Assembly (NCBI RefSeq): GCF_000022085.1
Contig: NC_011894.1
Location: forward strand, 4,331,001-4,395,000
Length of the DNA stretch: 64,000 nt
Direction: 5' to 3'
DNA from: Methylobacterium nodulans ORS 2060
GTDB lineage: Bacteria > Pseudomonadota > Alphaproteobacteria > Rhizobiales > Beijerinckiaceae
In this document: positions 17,769 to 26,676 of the stretch, one piece after another
Numbering within the stretch: the stretch's first letter is position 1
Layout: every line of letters begins with the position of its first letter
The notes under the pieces: model-generated
The model's input: the letters and a program-made list of their open reading frames with translations, nothing else
Told to the model about the DNA's origin: nothing
Database searches by the model: none
Made by a program: the position numbers and the translations under genes

Positions 17769-19690
17769 CCAGCCCCGGACCCACGCCCCGCGTCTCCATC
17801 GCCATGCCGGTCCGCAACGGTGGCGAGTACTTCCGCCTTGCTCTCGCCAGTGCCCTCGCGCAGACCTATCCGGGCATCGAGATCCTTGTGGTGGACGACG
17901 GCTCAGCAGACCCCCAGGAGGTGGCCGGCACCGTCGCGGCCTTCGGGTCGCCGAAGGTGCGGCTCTTCCAGCAGCCGAATGGCGGTGTCGCGAGCGCTCT
18001 CAATACCGCCCTGCGGCACATGGAGGGCGACTTCTTCTGCTGGCTCAGCCATGACGACCTCTACGAGCCGCACAAGATCGAGGCGCAGCTCGCCTTTCAC
18101 ACCGCCCTAGCGCGTCCCGATGCGGCGCTCTGCTCGGGCTACAGCCTGATCGGTCCCAGCGGAAATCTAATCCGGGAGGTGGAGCTCGACCCGGCGCCGC
18201 TGCGTCGGGCGCCTCTGCTGGCGCTCATGACCGGCTACATCAACGGCTGCACAGTGATGATCCCGGCCGAGGTAATGCGGGCCTGCGGTCCGTTCGACAC
18301 CCGCCTGCGCTACACGCAGGATTACGAGATGTGGAATCGCGTCGTGCGGGTCACTGACTTCTTCCTGCAGCCCGAGCGCCTCGTCCGCTATCGGATCCAT
18401 CCGGGCCAGGAGAGCCACCTGCCGGCAGCGACGCAGGAGAGCAACCGCCTCTGGATGGATCTTGTCGATGCGCGGAGCGCAGTCGAGCGCACGCAGCTGT
18501 TCGGTAGTACCCGGCAGTTTTTCACCGCGATGGCGCGTCACCTCGGGCACACGCCGTACCGGCAAGCGGCGCTCTATGCCGCCGAGCGGGCTGCGGCGGC
18601 GGTCGAGGACACGCTGGTCTCGGTCGTCGTCACCGGGATCGACTCCGCCGACCTGGAGTCGCGCGGAATCGAGGGTCTCCTGCGGCAGACGCATCGCCGC
18701 CTGGATGTGATCATCGCTGCAGAGGAAACCGGCAGCGCCTCGCGGGAATTCCACGACTTCCTCCTCGACCCGCGGGTGCGGTGCATTGCCGGCGGCCGCA
18801 ATCGGGTGCTCGACGCGGCGAAGGGCGAATACATCGTCTTCGCGGATGCACGGCAGGTTTGGGCAAGCGATCGCATCACTCAGCAGGTGGACGCGATGCA
18901 GGAAGCAGGCGTCGTCGCGAGCCACGCTTCGCCGGTCGCAGACCCATCCCGGCCGCGCCTCTACCCCGCCATCCTCGACCGGCCTCTCGTGACCACGACG
19001 GGCGCGATGATCCATCGCTCCCTCGTCGCGGCGGGTCACCGCTTCCCTCCGGGGCCAGCCTCCGACTGGCTGTTCTGGATTGGGATCGCCGCCAGCTGTG
19101 ACATCTTAGCAGTCGATTTGCCGCCGGCGGCTCCCGCCGGCCCGCCCTCGGAAGAGGAGGCCGCGCAGGTCGCTGCCTTCGTCGTTGCCGATCCGCTCCA
19201 CAGCCGCCGGGCGGGATCGACCGCAGCTCGACCGGAGCTCAATGAGGCGACGCGCATCGGTGAACCTGCCCGAGAGCCGCTTCAGCACTGCAACAGCCGA
19301 ACAATCATGTTGGAACAGCCAGATCTGGAAGGCCGCCGGTTTGCCGCGCCCGACGGCTCGGGAATCTGGCTCGTGCTTCTCAGCGAACGCCGTCACATCG
19401 TCGACCAGGACGTCTATGACGGCCTCTTCGCCGACACGAACGGGATTGCCGTCGACGAGGCCGCGATGAACCTCCCCGTCGGACCGCCACTCGGTCCGGG
19501 CACGGGCCTGATCCGTGCGGACGGCGACCATGCTATCTACCTGCTGGCTGTGGACCCGGGCGGAATGGCGATTCGCCACTGGTTCACATCCGAGGAGGCC
19601 TTCCGCCGCCTCAAGTTCGATTGGCGGAAAGTCTATGGCGTCGCGGACGATGTAGTCGCGCAGATCGAGCGAGGGGCGCCGCTGACCTGA
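17765..19690 (+). CDS. GT2 glycosyltransferase with second GT2-like region and C-terminal IWLV/IYLL module
   Basis: 641 residues, starting in an ATGA overlap. Residues 9-230 are a GT-A family 2 domain: 'EILVVDDGSADP', 'CWLSHDDLYEP', 'INGCTVMIP' and 'YTQDYEMWNR' are the usual nucleotide- and acceptor-site landmarks. Residues about 280-450 resemble a second, degenerate GT2 domain (LVSVVVTGIDSADLE...; no clear DxD). Residues about 514-641 hold two tandem half-repeats, one around 'GIWLVLLSERRHI' and one around 'AIYLLAVDPGGMAIRHW', a module also found at the N-terminus of the 28037 gene product. The gene ends 16 bases from the convergent 2-epimerase gene. Likely a glycan-building enzyme working with the preceding GT4. 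Confidence 0.85.
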   Translation: MTSPGPTPRVSIAMPVRNGGEYFRLALASALAQTYPGIEILVVDDGSADPQEVAGTVAAFGSPKVRLFQQPNGGVASALNTALRHMEGDFFCWLSHDDLYEPHKIEAQLAFHTALARPDAALCSGYSLIGPSGNLIREVELDPAPLRRAPLLALMTGYINGCTVMIPAEVMRACGPFDTRLRYTQDYEMWNRVVRVTDFFLQPERLVRYRIHPGQESHLPAATQESNRLWMDLVDARSAVERTQLFGSTRQFFTAMARHLGHTPYRQAALYAAERAAAAVEDTLVSVVVTGIDSADLESRGIEGLLRQTHRRLDVIIAAEETGSASREFHDFLLDPRVRCIAGGRNRVLDAAKGEYIVFADARQVWASDRITQQVDAMQEAGVVASHASPVADPSRPRLYPAILDRPLVTTTGAMIHRSLVAAGHRFPPGPASDWLFWIGIAASCDILAVDLPPAAPAGPPSEEEAAQVAAFVVADPLHSRRAGSTAARPELNEATRIGEPAREPLQHCNSRTIMLEQPDLEGRRFAAPDGSGIWLVLLSERRHIVDQDVYDGLFADTNGIAVDEAAMNLPVGPPLGPGTGLIRADGDHAIYLLAVDPGGMAIRHWFTSEEAFRRLKFDWRKVYGVADDVVAQIERGAPLT

Positions 19691-19706
19691 GCGCGAGCGG
19701 GGTGAC

Positions 19707-20846
19707 CTACTGTGGCTTTGACCAGACTACGCGATTGACCATGTCGATGTAGCCCGAGATCACCCGAGCGATAGTTTGAGAGACGCGGCCGGCCTCGTAG
19801 TCCAGAACCCTCCGCGCACCCGTATTCCGGTCGCCATGGGTCGCGAGCGTCACCCGAATCGCGTCGAGAATCACGTCGACCGAGAGCCGGGATACCACCG
19901 TGACGGCGCCGGCATCCTGCCCCTCCGGGCGCTCGTGGGCGTCCCGCAGGGTTACGGCCGGGAAGCCGAGCAGGGCTGCCTCCTCACTGATCGTGCCGCT
20001 ATCCGAAATCACGCAGAGGGCATCCTGCTGAAGCCGCACGTAGTCGAAGAAGCCGAACGGCGGCAGCAGCCGCACATCCTCTGCAGAGTTGCTCAGGCCC
20101 GCCGCCTTGATGCGGACCCGGGTGCGGGGATGTGTCGATACGATGACGGGCACTCTGTACTCCGCCGCGATCCGGCCTAGGGCCTCCACAAGGGCCGCGA
20201 GCTTGGCAGGCTGATCGACGTTCTCCTCGCGATGCGCGCTGACCAGGACGTATCGTCCCTCCTCCAGTCCCAGCCGCTCCCTTACGGTGGAGGCCGCGAT
20301 GCCGGCCCTGGCGTGATCAAGCACCTCCGGCATATGAGAACCGGACTTGATTACCCGGTCGGCTGGCAGCCCCTCTGCCAGCAGATAGCGCCTTGCGTGC
20401 TCCGTAAGCACGAAGTTCACGTCGCTGGTGTGATCAATGATCTTCCTGTTGATTTCCTCGGGGACCCGGGCGTCGAAGCAGCGGTTCCCGGCCTCGAAGT
20501 GGAAGATCGGGATCTTGAGGCGCTTGGCCGGCAAGCAGGCAAGCCCCGAGTTAGTGTCGCCGTAGATCAGCACCGCCTCAGGCCGCTCCTGCTCCAAGAG
20601 CGCGTGAGCGCGCACGAGCACGTTGGCGATTGTCACCATCGCGTTCTCGCCCGCCGCGTCCAGAAAGAAGTCTGGCTTGCGGATCTTGAGATCGTCGAAG
20701 AAAATCTGGTTTAACTCGTAATCGTAGTTCTGACCCGTATGCACCAGGATGTGATCGAAAGTGGCATCGAGCACCGCGAGAACCCGGCTCATCTTGATCA
20801 GCTCGGGACGAGTTCCAAGGATGGTCATGATCCGGCGCAAGATCAA
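19707..20846 (-). CDS. UDP-N-acetylglucosamine 2-epimerase, non-hydrolysing
   Basis: 379 residues. Family landmarks are 'MTILGTRPELIK', 'VLIYGDTNSGLA', 'IFHFEAGNRCFD', 'IVSTHPRTR' and 'VISDSGTISEEA'. The enzyme inverts C2 of a UDP-HexNAc. The TTG at 20846 overlaps the upstream stop (TTGA), suggesting coupling, but an ATG at 20828 fits the usual short family N-terminus and may be the true start. As third gene after a 4,6-dehydratase/5-epimerase and an RmlD-like reductase, it is probably the WbjD/CapG/WbvD-type epimerase that finishes a UDP-N-acetyl-L-fucosamine or L-quinovosamine pathway, rather than a ManNAc-forming WecB. Confidence 0.93.
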   Translation of the reverse strand: MILRRIMTILGTRPELIKMSRVLAVLDATFDHILVHTGQNYDYELNQIFFDDLKIRKPDFFLDAAGENAMVTIANVLVRAHALLEQERPEAVLIYGDTNSGLACLPAKRLKIPIFHFEAGNRCFDARVPEEINRKIIDHTSDVNFVLTEHARRYLLAEGLPADRVIKSGSHMPEVLDHARAGIAASTVRERLGLEEGRYVLVSAHREENVDQPAKLAALVEALGRIAAEYRVPVIVSTHPRTRVRIKAAGLSNSAEDVRLLPPFGFFDYVRLQQDALCVISDSGTISEEAALLGFPAVTLRDAHERPEGQDAGAVTVVSRLSVDVILDAIRVTLATHGDRNTGARRVLDYEAGRVSQTIARVISGYIDMVNRVVWSKPQ

Positions 20847-21877
20847 AACCCCTCTGAACGGACGGTTTTGCTGCCGAGCTCGCCCCGGATGTAGTCAAGC
20901 TTGAGCAGCAGTTCCACTGTCTCATCAAGTGTTAGACGGCGGGTGTTGTGGGACGTGAAATCCTGCGTGTTGCTAATGTCGGCTTCGCCCTGCGAGGTGA
21001 ACAGCAAATAGTTCAGGTCGCGGGCGTCGGCCGGGATGCGATAGAAGTCGCCCGTGTCGACGGAGCGCACCATCTCCTCGCGCGAGACCAAGCTCTCGTA
21101 GAGCTTTTCGCCGTGGCGCGTCCCGATGATCTGGATGGGCCGTCTGACCTCGAAGATCCGCTGCAGGGCCATCGCGATGTCACCGACGGTGCTGGCCGGG
21201 GCCTTCTGCACGAAGATGTCGCCCTGCTGGCCGTGCTCGTAGGCATGGAGCACAAGGTCGACCGAGTCGGGCAACGACATCATGAACCGCGTCATCGTTG
21301 GGTCCGTCACGGTGAGGTCGCGCCCCTCCTTGATCTGACGGACGAAGAGCGGGATGACTGAGCCGCGGGAGGCCATCACGTTGCCGTAGCGGGTGATGCA
21401 CAGCACCGTCTCGCCCGGCAGCAGGGTCCGGGCCTTGGCGATCGCGATCCGCTCCATCATGCCCTTGCTCAGGCCCATGGCGTTGATCGGGTAGACCGCC
21501 TTGTCGGTGCTCAGCAGGACGACCCGCTGCACGCCACTCCGGACAGCCGCGTTGAGCACGTTGTCGGTGCCCAGAACGTTCGTGCGCACGGCCTCCATCG
21601 GGTAGAACTCGCATGACGGCACCTGCTTGAGCGCCGCGGCGTGAAATACCAGGTCGACGCCTCGCATCGCGTCATCGAGGCTGCCCGGCTGACGGACGTC
21701 GCCTATGTAAGACTTCATCCGCGGGTCGTTGTAGAGGTGCCGCAGGTCTTCCTGCTTTTTCTCGTCACGGCTGAAGATCCGGATCTCGCGGACGTCAGTC
21801 TTCATGAAGCGGGCCAGCACGGCATTCCCGAAGGAGCCCGTGCCGCCCGTGATCAGTAGCGTCTTTCCCGAGAGCAT
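20843..21877 (-). CDS. UDP-GlcNAc 4,6-dehydratase/5-epimerase, CapE/WbjB type
   Basis: 344 residues. 'LLITGGTGSFGNAVL' binds NADP. 'STDKAVYPINAMGLSKGMME' shows the MxxxK arrangement (Met in place of the usual SDR Tyr) known for the CapE/FlaA1/PseB dehydratase group. 'RYGNVMASRGSVIPLF' and 'DPTMTRFMM' are further signatures. The reaction converts UDP-GlcNAc to a 4-keto-6-deoxy-L-sugar. It lies 16 bases after the RmlD-like gene and overlaps the 2-epimerase gene, forming a three-gene minus-strand operon. A GAAGGG purine stretch precedes the ATG. Confidence 0.93.
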   Translation of the reverse strand: MLSGKTLLITGGTGSFGNAVLARFMKTDVREIRIFSRDEKKQEDLRHLYNDPRMKSYIGDVRQPGSLDDAMRGVDLVFHAAALKQVPSCEFYPMEAVRTNVLGTDNVLNAAVRSGVQRVVLLSTDKAVYPINAMGLSKGMMERIAIAKARTLLPGETVLCITRYGNVMASRGSVIPLFVRQIKEGRDLTVTDPTMTRFMMSLPDSVDLVLHAYEHGQQGDIFVQKAPASTVGDIAMALQRIFEVRRPIQIIGTRHGEKLYESLVSREEMVRSVDTGDFYRIPADARDLNYLLFTSQGEADISNTQDFTSHNTRRLTLDETVELLLKLDYIRGELGSKTVRSEGF

Positions 21878-21893
21878 CCCGTTCGTCCACCCT

Positions 21894-22745
21894 TCATCCT
21901 TGCAGCGCCCGCATGTGCACGAGCATGTCTTTCCACGCCGCTGGCGCGAAGCCAGTCTCGCTCCGGAATCGGTCGGAGTTGAGCGAGCGGTCGATCTGCG
22001 GCTCTGCTACCGGTTCGATCGTCTTCCGGATCTCGTAGACTCCGGCGATCAGCTTCAGAAGGTCAAACTTGCTGATCGCGTCCGACGACACATGATAGAG
22101 TCCGTGCAAATCAGGTCGCGGCAGGACGTAGTCACGGATGATCTCTGCAAGAACAACGGTTGGGAAGCCTGAGAATACCGCGTGACGATAGCCGCTCACT
22201 ACAGGTCCGGACCTGAGGAACCACTCGAGGAGGCCGTTCGCCGAACTGTGCTCGCGGCCAATGATGGAGGTGCGCAGCGTCAGGACGTGCTGACGGCCGG
22301 TGATCTCGCCGAGATGCTTCGACAGGCCGTAGAGATCCGTCGCCGTGACGCGGTCTGCCTCGGTGTACTGGCCCTTCTTGCCATCGAAGACGCAGTCCGT
22401 GCTGACCGTGACCAGGCGCGCCCCCGCGAGTTCGCAAAGATCGGCAAGTCGGTGCGGTAGCAGGGTGTTGATCGGCACGGCCTCGAGCGGGTCGTGAGCC
22501 GCGCTCAACTGCTTGATGACGCCGACGGCGTTGATCACTACCTGCGGCCTGACCCGCCGGATCGCGCCAGCGAGGTGATCGGTGTTGAGGACGTCGATGC
22601 CCGCGATGATTCCTGCACCGGGCGGCACATCGTGCGGGGCGGCTCCGCGTACGGACCCGTGGACCTCAAAGCCAGGAGACGGAGCGAGGATACTTAGGCA
22701 GGCCCGGCCGAGCATGCCCCTAGCACCGAGAACCAGAATGCGCAT
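21894..22745 (-). CDS. RmlD-like SDR reductase of the aminosugar operon
   Basis: 283 residues of the RmlD substrate-binding family: 'ILVLGARGMLGRA' for NAD(P)H, 'VSTDCVFDGKKGQYTE', and YGLSK with the Tyr-x-x-x-Lys pair. It reduces a 4-keto group. It is first in the minus-strand operon. In the L-FucNAc pathway the corresponding enzyme (WbjC/CapF) is longer and carries a C-terminal cupin domain; here the protein stops after the SDR fold. That agrees better with the WbvR-type reductase of UDP-L-RhaNAc/L-QuiNAc synthesis. The assignment of the final sugar is therefore an inference from length and domain content. Confidence 0.85.
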   Translation of the reverse strand: MRILVLGARGMLGRACLSILAPSPGFEVHGSVRGAAPHDVPPGAGIIAGIDVLNTDHLAGAIRRVRPQVVINAVGVIKQLSAAHDPLEAVPINTLLPHRLADLCELAGARLVTVSTDCVFDGKKGQYTEADRVTATDLYGLSKHLGEITGRQHVLTLRTSIIGREHSSANGLLEWFLRSGPVVSGYRHAVFSGFPTVVLAEIIRDYVLPRPDLHGLYHVSSDAISKFDLLKLIAGVYEIRKTIEPVAEPQIDRSLNSDRFRSETGFAPAAWKDMLVHMRALQG

Positions 22746-23060
22746 TGGTCACTCGTTTGGATTCGTGCTGCCCTATAGCCATCCTACGCCGCCATGTCGA
22801 GCGCCGATCCCACCTGAATACATCCACATCTATTTTGCTATTCTGGAGGATTTTAGCTCAAGATGAGAGAAGATACAACGACATAACAGGGTTTTCATTA
22901 AAATTTCTTCTATTTATCTCAGTAATAATTTGATATGTTAGCTATAAAAATGGATCATGGCGCCATGGATGCTGCTTATGACCAAAATTGCATTTTTATG
23001 TCTGGTATAAATTTGGTTTATGTTGCATCGCCGCTGCAATTCCGGAATGGTTGACACACT
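22746..23060. other. AT-rich intergenic stretch upstream of the aminosugar operon
   Basis: From about 22825 to 23020 the DNA becomes strikingly AT-rich against the GC-rich surroundings (runs such as TTCATTAAAATTTCTTC), with no open frame that looks coding. The promoter of the minus-strand operon must lie in the first part of this stretch. The composition suggests imported DNA or a silencer-binding region. No specific promoter boxes can be called. Confidence 0.5.
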
Positions 23061-23269
23061 CCTCTGGCGTGAGGTAAGCAAAATTTGCCTATGTGCTCTG
23101 TCACAGGGGCTCGCGTGTTCGGCCGCACTCGCACACAGCAGCGCCTTCAGCTTGGCAAGGGCGACCTTGATTAAGTGTTGTGACGCGCTTCGATCGCCGG
23201 TTCGTGTTGAGACCTGGCGCGGCCGATGAGCCAGATGCGCTGGTGCCTACCTTGGCCTGACGGCCGGTG

Positions 23270-23357
23270 ATCCGGCCCCGGCGGGGCCAGCCGTAGACGG
23301 TCTGGAGATGGGCACCGAATTGCTCAGCCAGTTGCTGGATGGTCGCCTCATCGTTGC
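23270..23357 (-). pseudogene. IS3-type OrfA fragment
   Basis: On the minus strand the DNA reads 'NDEATIQQLAEQFGAHLQTV' followed by YGW, matching the helix-turn-helix of IS3-family OrfA proteins (...EATI.QLA..FGVHP..I..WK). Only about 28 residues survive. The neighbouring 23060-23270 shows nothing recognisable. Confidence 0.4.
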
Positions 23358-23481
23358 TGGCCCACGGGATTCTGTCTCGACCTGATCGGCCGGCGCGGTC
23401 CGAGGCTGTGATGCTGCAGCAGACACCGGACCCTCAGAGCCCGTCCTATAAAGGGCGCGAGAGGGGTTGATACCGCCGCGC

Positions 23482-24510
23482 TTATGAACTGATCTGTTCC
23501 AGGTATGGGTAGGCGTATAGGGACTTGATGCGACCGGTTTCTTTGGTGATGGCGGTCCAGGCCCGGCAACAAGCGTCGACCACGGGTTCGTAGTCGGTCA
23601 GGAGCCGATGGGAGAGCCAGACGCGCTCGACCGGGTCCAGCTCGGGTCTGTAGGGCGGCAGCGGCACGAGGGTGAGGTTGGGCGGGACTGTTCCCGAACG
23701 CGGGTCGTGCCAGCCGGCACCGTCCAGCACCATGCCAGCGTGGGTGTCGGCCGGGATGCTCGCAGCAAAGTCGGCAAGGAAGCGGTCCATGGCCTGAGTG
23801 CAGACGCGCGGCAGCACGAGCGCGAAGTCCTCACCTGTGGCGGGCCGCACGGCCGCGAAGATGTAGGCTCAGGCGAAGCGCTTGTCGCACAGCCCTGGCA
23901 AGCGCTGGCCGCGCACCCACCCGCGATGGCCGGTCCGGCCTCGTCTCACCGACGCGGGCCTCGTCCATGACTCAGAGCGTGATCGTCTTGTCCGGATGGG
24001 CTTGGGCCGCCGCCGCTATGGCGGTGCGTAGCCCCCTTTGGCGAAGGCCTGCGCGGCCTGGGCATCGCACTTCGGGTGAACGGGCCTGGCCTTCTGCTTT
24101 GACAGGCCGAGCCGGTGCACCACCCGCGACATGGATTGCGGGCCCATGGTCTTGCCGAACCGTGTCTCGATGAAGCGGCAGAGACCCGGCCGTGTCCAGC
24201 GCGACGGCTCGCCCCGCTCCGGGTCCGGCCCGACCCGGATCCGATGCACCAGCCCCGCTGGCTCGCCCGCACTCAGGATCTCCCGCCTGTGGCCGCGCGG
24301 ACGATCACCCAGCCTCGCAAGCCCCTCGGCGTTGAACCGGATCACCGCGTCGCGCAGGGCTTGGCGCACCATCCCATCCGCCCTGGCCCGGCTCAGGCCT
24401 TCCAGCGCATGGGCGACCGCGAGCCTCCGCTGCGCTGTCGACTGGCGCGGCTCCCTCCTCGCCAGCCGTCTCAGCACAGCCGGCGTCGCGACGTCCTCCC
24501 GAATCAGCAA
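23482..24510 (-). pseudogene. IS630-type transposase, frameshifted
   Basis: The N-terminal part (24510 to 24016, minus strand) has 'RFNAEGLARLGDRPRGHRRE' and 'FIETRFGKTMGPQSMSRVVH', and the C-terminal part (23850 to 23482) has the DDE-domain pieces 'MVLDGAGWH' and 'LPPYRPELDPVERVW' in a different frame. Together they cover an IS630 transposase, but the middle (about 23850-24016) is broken by at least one frameshift. The element is inactive. It sits between the aminosugar operon and the next glycosyltransferase operon. Confidence 0.8.
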
Positions 24511-24656
24511 ACCGCGTCCAATTCCGACCTCCCGCCCAAGCAGGAGCCAACTGAATCAGCCGTGCCGTGCCGAGGGAACACCTCACCGAGTCACCCCAAT
24601 CGCGCGCCGGTATGAGTGGTCGGGATGGCGGTGATTCCAGGAGGGTGCTGATGCTT

Positions 24657-24694
24657 AGAGCCGTGGCCGTTTCGGTTGAGCCAGCCACGGCTCT
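24657..24694 (+). terminator. Strong hairpin followed by a T-run
   Basis: AGAGCCGTGGC (24657-24667) and GCCACGGCTCT (24684-24694) are perfect 11-bp arms with a 16-base loop, and TTTGATTTTT follows. It looks like an intrinsic terminator on the plus strand, or an IS end. No intact plus-strand gene lies just upstream. The rest of 24511-24958 holds no gene that I can support; it becomes AT-rich after about 24880 and should contain the promoter of the next operon. Confidence 0.5.
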
Positions 24695-24958
24695 CAAGTC
24701 TTTGATTTTTCGTGCTCCCTTGCGCCAAATCGGTGTCCACTTCGGCGGGGAGCGCGCTCTAGCCCGGAAGCGGCATATGGACCCGGCGCGGCCCGCGTGG
24801 CGGTTGGGCTGGCACTCTCACGCCGCGCCATCGTGCAACTGTACATTTCACCTTGGCAGCAGTGCGACCTTTTGCTAGACGATGTGCCACGATTTTGACC
24901 TGCCGATCGCTAGGTCTTTTGGCAAGTCTTTTCATTAATAAGAATTGAGTGTTGTATC

Positions 24959-25396
24959 GTGGAGCGCAAAAAGTTGGTCCTTCTTGATGGTGTAGAGGAC
25001 GGCGAAGGCCGTGCATTGTTCTTGATTTCCGCTCTATATCACTGCTCTGTTGACCTCCTGAATTGCACTATCCGAGTCCTCGATGCGTCTCAGCCCGCTG
25101 TGATAGCGGCAATCGCCCTGCTGCGGTGGGATACAGGTCTGGACGTCGCCCCAGTATCAGAACGCGACGTTGTGCAGAACACATCGATCTTTCGGGGAGC
25201 TCGCCTGTATGCGGCGGTTCGCTTTCGCGCCACGACGGGGCTTCATCTGGCAGAAGCTCGTTTCTTCGATGTGCCGCTTTTGGTTGCACTGCAGTTCCCC
25301 GACGAGGCTGCGATTGACCCGGATCGCCTTCGTCTGCTCCAGGCCGCGCACGACCCAGCAATCCTCGCGCGTCACATTGTGAGGGCAGTCAGATGA
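24959..25396 (+). CDS. Standalone GT-B C-terminal domain ('half glycosyltransferase')
   Basis: 145 residues from a GTG at 24959; no clear ribosome-binding site. The sequence aligns with the C-terminal Rossmann half of the GT4 encoded immediately downstream: 'DGVEDGEGRALFLISAL' here parallels 'KGYHGWAGRGLHILSAL' there, and 'GARLYAAVRF...LAEARFFDVPLLVALQFP' parallels the donor-binding 'EARVVVGMG...LLEAMTLGAFPIQ'. There is no N-terminal acceptor domain. Its stop overlaps the GT4 start (ATGA), so the two are coupled. A diverged copy with the same neighbour is found at 60592-61095. It may pair with the GT4 as a regulatory or second catalytic subunit; that role is inferred. Confidence 0.65.
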   Translation: MERKKLVLLDGVEDGEGRALFLISALYHCSVDLLNCTIRVLDASQPAVIAAIALLRWDTGLDVAPVSERDVVQNTSIFRGARLYAAVRFRATTGLHLAEARFFDVPLLVALQFPDEAAIDPDRLRLLQAAHDPAILARHIVRAVR

Positions 25397-26676
25397 CGAG
25401 CCCGAGACCCACCTCCGCCCGCGCCGGGCGGCAGCTGCCGGTGATCATGATCGTCGGCATGCAGAACAGCGTCCACGTTTCGCGCTGGGTCTCCGCGGTC
25501 CGTGGCGGCTGGGCGAGGATTGTTGTGGTCCCGGTCGATCTTGAATCGCTCGAAGCGGGCCTTGCACCCTGGTCGCACGTGTCGAAGCGGGAGGATCTCG
25601 ACGCTCTGGCCCCGGGGGTGGTCGGCGTTGTAGCTCCGGCGATGCTGGACGGGTCGGCTCGTCATCGGACCTGGGACGCCGACACACCGGCAGTCGAGCG
25701 GATGCCTAGCCCGCTGCACATGCCGTGGCATCCCGGGATGACAATGCCCGGTGAACTGGTCGCGGCGATCCGGACCTTCCACCCAGACATCTTGCATACG
25801 CTAGAGGTCCAGCGGGCAGGCTATCTCGCCCTCGCAGCGAAGCGCCGCCTTGGCGCCAATATGCCGCCGTGGCTGCTCTCCAACTGGGGCAGCGATCTCT
25901 ACCTCTACGAGCGGCTGCCCGAGCACCGGCCGGTGCTGGTTGAGGTCATGCGTAATCTCGACGGCTACTTGGCCGAGTGCCGACGGGATGTCTCCCTGGC
26001 GATAAGCCTGGGGCTCGTCGGACGCGCGTTCGAACCCCTTCCGGCCTCGGGGGGAGTCGACTTCGGCCGGATGACGTCCCTGAGCGATGTCGCGCCGCCG
26101 TCGCGCCGCACCACGCTCCTGGTCAAAGGCTATCATGGCTGGGCGGGGCGCGGCCTCCACATCCTCTCGGCGCTGCACCTCGTCGCCCCTGCGGTCCGGC
26201 ATCTCCGGATCCGAATCCTCTTCGCCACACCGCCCGTCAGGCAGATGGCGGAGGCGCTCGCGGCCCAGGACGGGCTCGACATCGAAATTCTGCCTTACGC
26301 GGCAGATCACGCAGAAGCCCTGCGCCGCATCGGCGAGGCACGGGTGGTCGTCGGCATGGGCATCTCGGACGGAATCAGCACGACGCTGCTCGAGGCCATG
26401 ACCCTAGGCGCTTTCCCGATTCAGGGAACTACCTCCTGCGCCTGCGAGTGGGTACGGAACGGAATCGACGGCATACTCGTCAGCCCCCACGACGTGCGGG
26501 GGCTGGCCGATGCGATCGCCCGCGCCGCGACCGACGACAGCCTCGTCGACGCCGCGGCGTCGCGCAACCGGCGGGTGGTGGAGGAGCGTTGGTGCGCTGC
26601 CCGCAATGGCGCCCGGGCCGTCGCGTACTACCGCGAGATGCTGGCCAGTGCCACCCCGGCGTGGGAGGGCGCGTGA
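25393..26676 (+). CDS. GT4-family glycosyltransferase
   Basis: 427 residues. The N-terminal half contains 'IMIVGMQNSVHVSRWVSAV' and 'PDILHTLEVQRAGYLALAAK' followed by 'WLLSNWGSDLYLY'. The C-terminal half has 'LLVKGYHGWAGRGLHILSAL', 'GISDGISTTLLEAMTLGAFP' and 'EWVRNGIDGILVSPHD', the nucleotide-sugar-binding pattern of GT-B family 4 enzymes. It is a cytosolic retaining transferase with unknown donor. It overlaps the half-GT gene and the following GT2 gene. The 59345-60586 protein is a clear paralogue in the same neighbourhood order. Confidence 0.87.
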   Translation: MTSPRPTSARAGRQLPVIMIVGMQNSVHVSRWVSAVRGGWARIVVVPVDLESLEAGLAPWSHVSKREDLDALAPGVVGVVAPAMLDGSARHRTWDADTPAVERMPSPLHMPWHPGMTMPGELVAAIRTFHPDILHTLEVQRAGYLALAAKRRLGANMPPWLLSNWGSDLYLYERLPEHRPVLVEVMRNLDGYLAECRRDVSLAISLGLVGRAFEPLPASGGVDFGRMTSLSDVAPPSRRTTLLVKGYHGWAGRGLHILSALHLVAPAVRHLRIRILFATPPVRQMAEALAAQDGLDIEILPYAADHAEALRRIGEARVVVGMGISDGISTTLLEAMTLGAFPIQGTTSCACEWVRNGIDGILVSPHDVRGLADAIARAATDDSLVDAAASRNRRVVEERWCAARNGARAVAYYREMLASATPAWEGA

